Shown here: positions 1-5,963 of the stretch, one piece after another
Layout: each line of letters opens with the position of its first letter
Numbering within the stretch: the stretch's first letter is position 1
Program-made: the position numbers and the translations under genes
The notes under the pieces: generated by a model
Told to the model about the DNA's origin: nothing
What the model saw: only the letters and a program-made list of their open reading frames with translations
Databases searched by the model: none
Source of the DNA: a candidate division WS6 bacterium GW2011_GWC2_36_7
GTDB taxonomy: Bacteria > Patescibacteriota > Dojkabacteria > SC72
Length of the DNA: 7,247 nt
Direction: 5' to 3'
Assembly: GCA_000991805.1 (NCBI GenBank)
Contig: LBSF01000028.1
Coordinates: 1-7,247, forward strand

Positions 1-253
1 TTAATTCCTTCGTTTGTTCTGTTGGAAGAATTAGTCCCTTAAGGGAGGATAGTGTTGGAATTGAATCCAAATACTCATCCCTATGCAAGATCATTCCCCG
101 TTCTGTTTTGACAGAAGTGATGTTTTTCGGAAGGAGAGTGAAAAGCTCATTAGCCTTCTTGTGTATTTGTTGAAACACTAGCTCTCCTCCTGCTGGGACA
201 AGAGTTAAAAACTCTATTGAGTCAATTAATTCTTCGAGCGTATTTTTGCTCAT
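1..253 (-). CDS. Hypothetical protein, 3' end cut by window edge
   Basis: This reading frame starts at ATG (253-251) and stays open for 84 codons to the left edge, so the C-terminus is missing. The predicted protein begins MSKNTLEELIDSIEFLTL and looks soluble, with mixed charged and hydrophobic residues. I see no signal peptide, membrane segment or motif that I recognise, so I assign no function. The gene is supported by its start signals: an AAGGAG Shine-Dalgarno six bases before the ATG, and a promoter with TTGAAG and TATAAT separated by 17 bases. It is divergent from the ABC-F gene. It is the only gene here with a strong ribosome binding site. It is very likely a real gene; its product is unknown. 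Confidence 0.72.
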   Translation of the reverse strand, partial: MSKNTLEELIDSIEFLTLVPAGGELVFQQIHKKANELFTLLPKNITSVKTERGMILHRDEYLDSIPTLSSLKGLILPTEQTKEL

Positions 254-259
254 GCATTA

Positions 260-265
260 CTCCTT
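260..265 (-). promoter_or_regulatory. Shine-Dalgarno site AAGGAG
   Basis: AAGGAG on the minus strand lies six bases before the ATG at 253, which is ideal spacing. It fixes the start of the leftmost gene. It is worth recording because none of the other complete genes in the window has a comparable site. Confidence 0.75.
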
Positions 266-290
266 CGAATCATATTTTTTAGAACCGGTC

Positions 291-319
291 ATTATACTAC
301 AGGCTTAAATATCCTTCAA
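291..319 (-). promoter_or_regulatory. Sigma-70-type promoter of the leftmost gene
   Basis: On the minus strand, TTGAAG (319-314) and a perfect TATAAT (296-291) are separated by 17 bases. The predicted transcription start is near 285, giving a leader of about 30 bases that contains the Shine-Dalgarno site. A short ACCGGT palindrome (284-289) lies at the predicted start site; I cannot say whether it binds a regulator. Confidence 0.7.
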
Positions 320-340
320 TCCCCCTTTTTAAACAAATCT

Positions 341-349
341 TGATATAAT
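341..349 (+). promoter_or_regulatory. Extended -10 promoter of ABC-F gene, probable leaderless start
   Basis: TGATATAAT is a perfect extended -10 element (TGn plus TATAAT). There is no credible -35: the position 17 bases upstream is a run of C. The hexamer ends at 349 and the ABC-F ATG begins at 357, so the expected transcription start falls at 356-357, on the start codon itself. There is no Shine-Dalgarno. The simplest reading is a leaderless mRNA. The spacing is observed; the transcription start is inferred. Confidence 0.65.
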
Positions 350-356
350 AGCTCTC

Positions 357-1859
357 ATGTTAAATATAAATAACATCTCTTTAAGTAGAGGTCACAAACA
401 AATATTAAAGAATATCTCCTTAACCATGGGTGAGGAAGAAAAGGTTGGACTCGTTGGTGTAAATGGTGCTGGAAAATCTACCATATTAAAAGTGATAGGT
501 GGATTAGAAGAAGCTGATTTAGGAAATGTATCCTTTAAAGGTACAATGTCATATCTAGCACAAGAGACACACAAGGAAATGGATATTAATAACCATCCTA
601 ATCTAACAATTGGTGAATACCTCATTATTGAAAAAAGTATTGATGTGGAGGAATGGGAGATAAAGAAGTTCTTGAATAACCTAAAGATGGATGACAAGGA
701 TTGTGATAGCAAATTGGGAGAACTCTCTGGTGGACAAAAGATTAAGGTAGAAATAATAAAGATATTAATGGAGAAAGCAGATCTCTTAATATTAGATGAA
801 CCTACCAACTTCTTGGATATTCCATCTGCTGAGTGGTTAATGAGATACCTTGTTACATATCCTAAGGCTGTTCTAGTCGTTTCTCATGACCTTAGACTGA
901 TGAATAAGGGTATAACGAAGATTTGGTTCCTTAATGAAAGAATACATGATGTAGAGGTTTACAGAGGTAACTATGAGCAATTCCTTAAGGTTCAAGCTTT
1001 AAGAGATGAATTCTTGGTCAAACAATTGGTTAGTGAAGAAAGAAAAGCTGAAAAGGTATTTGAATTAGCACAAAATCTTTCTGGCAGAAAAAGTATCAAA
1101 GAAAAGAAAAGAGCTGCTAGAAAGTTTGAACAAGCTAAAGAGTTAAAGGAGAATGTAAAAGAATTGCAGGTAAAGGTTATGAAGGGCAAGAAGATGCACT
1201 TGAATATTCCTGTCCCTATGCAAAGTAACAAACTAGTATTGGAGATGGATAATATTTCTAAGGCATATATTAAGGGGAAGGAGATATTGAAGGACGTATC
1301 TTGTAATGTACAGAAGAATGATCGTCTTGCTGTTATTGGTAAGAATGGCGCAGGTAAGACTACCCTACTCAAGATATTAGCAGGTAGATTGAAACAGGAT
1401 AGTGGTACATACAAATGGGGTTTTAATACTAATGTTGGGTACTATTCTCAAGAGAATGAGGATTTAGATTTTAACAAAACAGTTTGGGAGAATATTGAGA
1501 AGTTGGAATGGGGAACATTAGACAAGAGAAAGTTCTTAGGTGGATTTTTAATTGCTGGAGATATGATTGATCAGAAGGTATCTACCCTATCTGGTGGTGA
1601 AAAGACTAGATTGGCTTTGGCAAAATTATTCGCGGGTGGTTACAATGTGCTGTTACTGGACGAACCTACTACATATCTTGATCCAGATTCTCAAAACATA
1701 TTGCTTCATGCACTTAAAGAGTACAAGGGTACTATTATATTAGTAAGCCACGAACCTCACTTTGTTAGAGAATTGGGTATAGAGAAGGTTATATTAATGC
1801 CAGAAGAATACTTTGGATATTTCAGGGATGAGTATATTGAAAGGGTTGGTGCTATTTAA
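357..1859 (+). CDS. ABC-F family ATP-binding protein (ribosome-associated type)
   Basis: A 500-residue soluble protein with two complete ABC ATPase domains and no transmembrane segments, as in the ABC-F family. These proteins act on ribosomes in translation rather than in transport. Domain 1 has Walker A GVNGAGKST (34-42), Q-loop Q69, signature LSGGQ (123-127), Walker B ending D147-E148 and H-loop H177. Domain 2 has Walker A GKNGAGKTT (328-336), Q365, signature LSGGE (411-415), D435-E436 and H465. All catalytic residues are present in both sites. The domains are joined by a charged, probably helical linker (about 208-285), matching the P-site tRNA interaction motif. The Q-loop to signature distance in domain 1 is only about 54 residues, so the large 'arm' of EttA appears absent, and there is no long C-terminal extension. 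The start MLNINNISLS is typical of the family. The exact subfamily (translation factor or antibiotic resistance) cannot be decided here. Its stop overlaps the convergent M16 gene by 8 bases. Confidence 0.93.
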   Translation: MLNINNISLSRGHKQILKNISLTMGEEEKVGLVGVNGAGKSTILKVIGGLEEADLGNVSFKGTMSYLAQETHKEMDINNHPNLTIGEYLIIEKSIDVEEWEIKKFLNNLKMDDKDCDSKLGELSGGQKIKVEIIKILMEKADLLILDEPTNFLDIPSAEWLMRYLVTYPKAVLVVSHDLRLMNKGITKIWFLNERIHDVEVYRGNYEQFLKVQALRDEFLVKQLVSEERKAEKVFELAQNLSGRKSIKEKKRAARKFEQAKELKENVKELQVKVMKGKKMHLNIPVPMQSNKLVLEMDNISKAYIKGKEILKDVSCNVQKNDRLAVIGKNGAGKTTLLKILAGRLKQDSGTYKWGFNTNVGYYSQENEDLDFNKTVWENIEKLEWGTLDKRKFLGGFLIAGDMIDQKVSTLSGGEKTRLALAKLFAGGYNVLLLDEPTTYLDPDSQNILLHALKEYKGTIILVSHEPHFVRELGIEKVILMPEEYFGYFRDEYIERVGAI

Positions 1860-3213
1860 ATCTTTTCCAAAAGGTTGATTCTTTTACTATCTTTTCTACT
1901 TCTTTTTTAGGTAAATTACTTTCGACCCAGATATGGGGAGGTGTGAATTGGAGTTTCTTTAATTCATCGAGAAGATCTGATTTTTTTATTTTTTTTACAG
2001 CTTCAACATAGAGATTGTAATTATACATTTCATTATATTCTGAATAATCCATTGCAATATCGTAGGGTAGCTCTTGATCATATACAATTGTTGTTGGAAA
2101 AATATATGTACTTAGAATATTATTTATCCATCGAGTGCCTTTTTCTGATTTTATAAATTTCTCTATATCCTCAAAAAGGAATGGCTCAAGTGTAGCAAGC
2201 ATTTCTTTCAATCGCGAATTCTCAACCACAAATCGAAGACATTTAATATTGTGGAACATAGTAAATGTATCCTCTTTAAAGGTTTGAAGGCCGTATATCA
2301 AGCCTTTTTCCTCTCTAAGCAAAAGATACCCAATTCTTTTTATTATAGAATTAAGGACTCCTTCAATTGCTGATTTTTGATAATTTATTTTTTTATTTGT
2401 TGGGTCAAAATATGTTAAATCCAATGTAACGCCTGTAGCATTTTCATCATAAAAGTACCCAAAAGCTAAGTCGTTTTTTAATGTAATCTCTGATAGTTTT
2501 GAGTTTTTGGGTGCTGTATATTTATTTCCCATTTTTTCTAATTTTGCAAAAACGTTATCGCTTAAAGTCTTATTTGATTGGATAGAAAAAATTGCACCCT
2601 TATTTAAAAATCTATTTGTAAAATATTTTTCTAAATCATCAATATTTATATTCTCAATATCCTTAAGTTCTCCAATGATATTGTAGGTGAATTCTGGGTA
2701 TTGTTCTCCCTCTAAAAATATTACCTTTTGAATAAAATTATCCTTTTCAAGCTTTAACTTCCTACTTCTTTCTGCAGTGACAACCCTTTTCTCATTGATT
2801 AAGTTCTTTTTAAATTTTGAATAAGGAAAATCTATCATAGAATTAATTCTTTCAAGAACACGATCGGTACCTTTAATATTAGAGACGCTTCTTAAATCCA
2901 TGTGTTTGAACCAAGTTCCCGCATTTGTGTGAATAGCAGGGCGGGATTTATTTCCCTCTTCAAATTTTTGGACATCATCCAATGTTCTAAACGTACTATT
3001 GGGACTGTGTAAGAGATGTTCTGTTAGGTGAGCTGTTCCGTGAGGGACATTCTCTAAATCTTCATATATACAACCCGCCTCTTGGAGGGAGAAAAAATCA
3101 AAATTAACAGTAGCAGGATTTTCTAAATGTATTAATTTAATACCACAATCTAATTCATATAACCTGTATGTAATATTGTTATACTCATTCTTAAATTCTT
3201 GTAGTAATTTCAT
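1852..3213 (-). CDS. M16 family zinc metallopeptidase (insulinase/processing-peptidase-like)
   Basis: A 453-residue protein with the inverted zinc motif of M16 peptidases, HLTEH (H62, E65, H66). A downstream pair E141 and E148, seven residues apart in 'EKRVVTAE', matches the two conserved glutamates of this family; E148 is the likely third zinc ligand. The C-terminal half carries LLREEKGLIYG (R300, Y307), matching the Arg/Tyr substrate-binding motif of the second M16 domain. The length fits a single two-domain unit of the M16B type (about 400-450 residues). There is no signal peptide, so it is probably cytoplasmic. The substrate is unknown. The ATG at 3213 follows the DUF2779 stop by 11 bases without a Shine-Dalgarno, so it is probably cotranscribed. 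Phenylalanine is mostly TTT (24 of 30 by hand count), unlike its nuclease neighbour. The TAG stop lies inside the end of the convergent ABC-F gene. Confidence 0.88.
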   Translation of the reverse strand: MKLLQEFKNEYNNITYRLYELDCGIKLIHLENPATVNFDFFSLQEAGCIYEDLENVPHGTAHLTEHLLHSPNSTFRTLDDVQKFEEGNKSRPAIHTNAGTWFKHMDLRSVSNIKGTDRVLERINSMIDFPYSKFKKNLINEKRVVTAERSRKLKLEKDNFIQKVIFLEGEQYPEFTYNIIGELKDIENINIDDLEKYFTNRFLNKGAIFSIQSNKTLSDNVFAKLEKMGNKYTAPKNSKLSEITLKNDLAFGYFYDENATGVTLDLTYFDPTNKKINYQKSAIEGVLNSIIKRIGYLLLREEKGLIYGLQTFKEDTFTMFHNIKCLRFVVENSRLKEMLATLEPFLFEDIEKFIKSEKGTRWINNILSTYIFPTTIVYDQELPYDIAMDYSEYNEMYNYNLYVEAVKKIKKSDLLDELKKLQFTPPHIWVESNLPKKEVEKIVKESTFWKRFK

Positions 3214-3224
3214 TGGTTATTTAC

Positions 3225-4601
3225 TTAAATTAACTTTATTTCCTCCCATATTCTAATCATAGCATAGGTATCTAATTCACAATACCTAAGCAGGTTCTCC
3301 TTCATAGCATTTTTCTCCTCTTCTGACTTGTTTCCATATGTAATCTCTTCCCAAACAACCATCGCTTCTGTACCATTAGAAACTTCCATACCGTGATATG
3401 TTAAATCAGGGCATATTACAGGTAGTACCTTTTTAATACTCCAACTTCCCTTAAATTTAGGATCAACGTACATCTGCTTACTAAATATATCTCCTAAATC
3501 CTTAATCCTGCTATTAACCATAATAAAGAAATCCTCATATTCAGGATATATTTCACCCATCTCTTTGTTTCTACCCATTTCAAATGATTTGTTCCATGTT
3601 AATATACTTCCTGTCTTTCCTATTACTTTTTGTAACTCTAAAGGAACAGATTTCATAGGGTCATCTTGTGAAGTAGAAAGATATTCATAATGTTCTAGTT
3701 CCGCGTCAGGAGTTCTTTTAACATGTAAAGAATATTGGAATACCACATTTTGATATGGCCTATGTCCATCATATCTTGGTACAGCCCAGGAATATGTCTC
3801 GTAATCCAAGAAATAGATAGGGAATATTAACTCTTCAATATCCTTCTTTACGGCATATGTATCAATTATAGCTTGATTCTCTTTTGTTGCTTTAACCTGT
3901 GTCTGTTGCTTAGGACTTAATTTGAAATTCTCGGGTATATTTCGCATATCCAATATATCCATATCTCTAAGCATTCTTACTTTTTTCTCCCCTATCATTC
4001 CTACATCATATATTGAATATTCTGGTAGTGTAGGAAAGCATAGCTCTTTGCATGGACAATCCTTTGGTTTGTAACATTCCATTAGCCCTGTCTTCTCCTC
4101 CTTATTGGTTACAAGTAATGCTTCTGCTATTAATCCTTCTACTTTAGAATAGTTTTCTTTTACGAAGTTAGTCATTTTTTCAACTATGAATAACTGTTCA
4201 AGATCTATATCTCCTTCTTTAATATATTCCTTGTTTAGATATATCAAGTAGATATCGTTAACATCTTTTTCGAGTGTGTTGGAAGCTGTGTAATATTGAA
4301 AGAGGACGTCATATTCATGTACCTTCTCTATCTCAGTGACACTTTTTACCTCATATATATCGTTTCCTACTACAATATCCGCTCTGCTGTAGAGGTCATC
4401 TGTTTGATATATTTTTTGGTATTCACAATCAGCAGATATGTATTTTTTTACATATTCTCGAGCAAGCTTCTCTACCTCATATCCTTGTTTAATGAGGTGT
4501 TGGTCATATTGGGAGAGAGTTTTGTTGTATTGATTATGTTTTTGTGCCCATAGATGCATTGGAGCATCCATGAATAACAAGAAATCAGATTTGGTTAACA
4601 T
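3225..4601 (-). CDS. DUF2779 domain protein: putative RecB/Cas4-like plus DEDDy-like nuclease
   Basis: A 458-residue soluble protein. The N-terminal part resembles PD-(D/E)XK nucleases of the RecB/Cas4 type: a G40-Y-E-V-E44 helix, D75 in 'RAD', then E84-V-K86, followed by an FQYY helix (101-104). A cysteine cluster follows (C176, C182, C184, C188), which could bind zinc or an Fe-S cluster as in Cas4/AddB-like nucleases. The C-terminal half matches my memory of DUF2779: LDYETY supplies D266 and E268 (Exo I), WNKSFE supplies N337 and E341 (an Exo II motif with Glu for the usual Asp), and YCELD supplies Y440 and D444 (the YxxxD of DEDDy exonucleases). A DNA or RNA processing role is inferred from the folds; the biological role is unknown. 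The start lies 3 bases after the upstream stop with no Shine-Dalgarno, but with its own extended -10-like element. Confidence 0.82.
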   Translation of the reverse strand: MLTKSDFLLFMDAPMHLWAQKHNQYNKTLSQYDQHLIKQGYEVEKLAREYVKKYISADCEYQKIYQTDDLYSRADIVVGNDIYEVKSVTEIEKVHEYDVLFQYYTASNTLEKDVNDIYLIYLNKEYIKEGDIDLEQLFIVEKMTNFVKENYSKVEGLIAEALLVTNKEEKTGLMECYKPKDCPCKELCFPTLPEYSIYDVGMIGEKKVRMLRDMDILDMRNIPENFKLSPKQQTQVKATKENQAIIDTYAVKKDIEELIFPIYFLDYETYSWAVPRYDGHRPYQNVVFQYSLHVKRTPDAELEHYEYLSTSQDDPMKSVPLELQKVIGKTGSILTWNKSFEMGRNKEMGEIYPEYEDFFIMVNSRIKDLGDIFSKQMYVDPKFKGSWSIKKVLPVICPDLTYHGMEVSNGTEAMVVWEEITYGNKSEEEKNAMKENLLRYCELDTYAMIRIWEEIKLI

Positions 4602-4604
4602 ATG

Positions 4605-4982
4605 CTATTCTACCACTAATGAAATAGTAGCTTTACTGCTAGCACTAAATGTCCCGGAATATGTATATTCCTTAATAACGGTAGAACATATCTCTACAGT
4701 AGTATCTTCGGACGTTTGGACTTGAATCTTTACTTGTTCGGGATAGCTTTCCATCACTAGGGCATCTGTTGTTGCACTGAAGCATGGAGTTGGAAGAGTG
4801 CCATCTACTGTGTATTCCCAATTGTTGTCTCCATTGTATGCATATGTAAGGGTGAAATTCTCTTTAGTAAGTTGTTTATTTGTTTGTTGATTTTTATTGT
4901 AAATATACAGGTATACAAAGATGCCTGTAATTGCAATGAGTAAAAAAGCTATGATTGAAATTAATATGGTTTTCTTATGCAT
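4605..4982 (-). CDS. Small membrane-anchored protein with a two-cysteine outer domain
   Basis: I choose the ATG at 4982-4980, giving 125 residues; a TTG at 4997 would add five, but it sits two bases from the -10 element. The N-terminus is MHKKT followed by a hydrophobic segment (about residues 6-28), a signal anchor with positive charges on the cytoplasmic side. It has no lipoprotein cysteine motif. The remaining roughly 90 residues should face outward and look beta-rich, with a W-E-Y segment, LPTPC, an ESYPEQV segment and alternating Thr/Val/Ser. Two cysteines (C67, C99) could form a disulfide. I vaguely recall similar short proteins among uncharacterised Patescibacteria products, but I cannot name a family. 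It is the first gene of a possible operon with the nuclease and M16 genes. Function unknown. Confidence 0.75.
   Translation of the reverse strand: MHKKTILISIIAFLLIAITGIFVYLYIYNKNQQTNKQLTKENFTLTYAYNGDNNWEYTVDGTLPTPCFSATTDALVMESYPEQVKIQVQTSEDTTVEICSTVIKEYTYSGTFSASSKATISLVVE
4607..4615 (-). promoter_or_regulatory. Possible extended -10, leaderless start for DUF2779 gene
   Basis: On the minus strand, TGGTAGAAT (4615-4607) fits an extended -10 (TGn plus TANAAT). The DUF2779 ATG follows after five bases, so a transcript would start about at the ATG. The element lies in the last codons of the small membrane protein gene and overlaps its TAG stop. It repeats the layout seen before the ABC-F gene. 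A nine-base match in AT-rich coding sequence can arise by chance, so this is tentative. Confidence 0.4.
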
Positions 4983-4999
4983 GATATTACTATTCAAAT

Positions 5000-5028
5000 A
5001 TTATATCTTTTATTTTATCATACATTGA
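5000..5028 (-). promoter_or_regulatory. Probable promoter of the small protein/DUF2779/M16 cluster
   Basis: A perfect TATAAT lies on the minus strand at 5005-5000. The hexamer 17 bases upstream (TCAATG, 5028-5023) is a poor -35. The predicted start near 4993 leaves a leader of about ten bases before the ATG at 4982, too short to hold a normal Shine-Dalgarno, and none is seen. Confidence 0.5.
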
Positions 5029-5039
5029 AAGGTATCCCT

Positions 5040-5068
5040 TTGACTAAATCTATGGGGTTGTGTATATT
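5040..5068 (+). promoter_or_regulatory. Promoter of the plus-strand orphan gene
   Basis: TTGACT (5040-5045) and TATATT (5063-5068) are separated by exactly 17 bases, with TGTG directly before the -10. The predicted start is near 5075, which gives a leader of about 19 bases to the ATG at 5094. The promoter lies downstream of the ATG at 4977, so that start cannot be used from it. No Shine-Dalgarno is visible in the leader. Confidence 0.6.
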
Positions 5069-5093
5069 AAGATATATCCTTGAATATCAATAT

Positions 5094-5963
5094 ATGAACC
5101 AGAAAGATTTGACTGTAAACTCCCCCATTGAAAATGAACAGAATGAAATTATTTTAGAAAAGCTTTCCCTTCTTTACCGAGAGGTTAGTGAAACTGGAAG
5201 GCAAGTGGCTTGTTTGGACACTGAATCAGAAGAAGATTCAAATGAAATAGATTTTGAAAATTTACAATTTAAATTATACCAACTTGGATTGGTACCCCGT
5301 GATAGTAATTTACAGAATTTTAAAATATTTGCAGATATAGAGGATGGAATTTTTATGTTTGGGATTGAGGCTAGGTGTACGAAAGATGGAAGACCATGGA
5401 ATGCAAGGATTATATTAGAACAAAATGAAGATGAACCGGCTCATAATTTTTCTATAGTAAAGTCAAGAGAATTCTTTAAAAATTCTATTATTCAAGATGA
5501 AAATCTCTCTAACAAAAATGAAATCTTGTTTGATGCAATTATATTTTTTATATATCTTTTTAACAAAAATAAAGTAGGCATTGAAAATATTGAATTAAAA
5601 ATGAATCGTAAGAAACTAGAAGAAGACTTGACCTACTTAGAGGAGGTAATCTCTAGAAATAGTCTCCAAAATTTCAAAGCAGGGAAGTTATATTACGTCT
5701 CTTTGGAGAAAAACAGTTTTGATGAAATTATTTTGACTCTCTATAGGCTTGAGAATAGTGATAACTCTGATTATATTATTCGTATTAAGAGATGGGGAAA
5801 TAGTTTTATCTTTAAGAAGAAAAATGATTATCATCGAGAGGGAGAAAACAGAACAGTTCCTAAATCGATTAATAATTCAAAAGAGCTGGGAATGTTTTGC
5901 GAAATGGCACATATTGCAATAAATGGGTTAAACGCAAAATATGTAAAATTGATTACTCAATAA
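5094..5963 (+). CDS. Hypothetical orphan protein, 289 residues
   Basis: The frame is open from an ATG at 4977, but I start it at ATG 5094. The promoter at 5040-5068 lies inside the longer version, and its first 39 residues overlap the divergent gene's start and promoter. The protein begins [10 protein letters not shown] and looks soluble. It has an acidic stretch (about 42-54), a probable mixed alpha/beta middle (58-110), a short hydrophobic patch (144-156) that contains an Asp and is too short for a clear membrane span, a charged segment (157-186), and a basic region around 229-253. I recognise no motif or family and propose no function. Phenylalanine is almost always TTT (16 of 18 by hand count), unlike the flanking conserved genes, which may point to transfer or weak expression. 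Its TAA overlaps the end of mnmA by 11 bases in convergent orientation. Confidence 0.78.
   Translation: MNQKDLTVNSPIENEQNEIILEKLSLLYREVSETGRQVACLDTESEEDSNEIDFENLQFKLYQLGLVPRDSNLQNFKIFADIEDGIFMFGIEARCTKDGRPWNARIILEQNEDEPAHNFSIVKSREFFKNSIIQDENLSNKNEILFDAIIFFIYLFNKNKVGIENIELKMNRKKLEEDLTYLEEVISRNSLQNFKAGKLYYVSLEKNSFDEIILTLYRLENSDNSDYIIRIKRWGNSFIFKKKNDYHREGENRTVPKSINNSKELGMFCEMAHIAINGLNAKYVKLITQ

Noticed and set aside
392..808. Minus-strand open frame of 138 codons opposite the first ABC-F domain
   Set aside because: It lies wholly antisense to a well-supported gene, has a Ser/Phe/Pro-rich composition typical of a complementary frame, and has no start signals.
992..1414. Minus-strand open frame of 140 codons opposite the ABC-F linker and second Walker A
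   Set aside because: It is a shadow of the ABC-F gene with no promoter, ribosome binding site or recognisable protein features.
1862..1873. CTTTTCCAAAAG inverted repeat after the ABC-F stop, as a terminator
   Set aside because: The stem is only AT-rich, the loop would be two bases, and it is not directly followed by a T run, so it is not a credible intrinsic terminator.
3240..3247. GGGAGGA on the minus strand before the M16 gene, resembling a Shine-Dalgarno
   Set aside because: It ends about 27 bases before the M16 ATG, too far to act, and is explained by Trp-Glu-Glu codons at the end of the DUF2779 gene. No nearer start codon exists.
4296..4553. Plus-strand hydrophobic frame of 85 codons opposite the DUF2779 gene
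   Set aside because: It looks membrane-like, but it is the complement of the nuclease N-terminal coding region and has no start signals of its own.
4977..4982. ATGCAT palindrome carrying start codons on both strands
   Set aside because: Only the minus-strand ATG fits the promoter layout; the plus-strand gene very likely starts at 5094.
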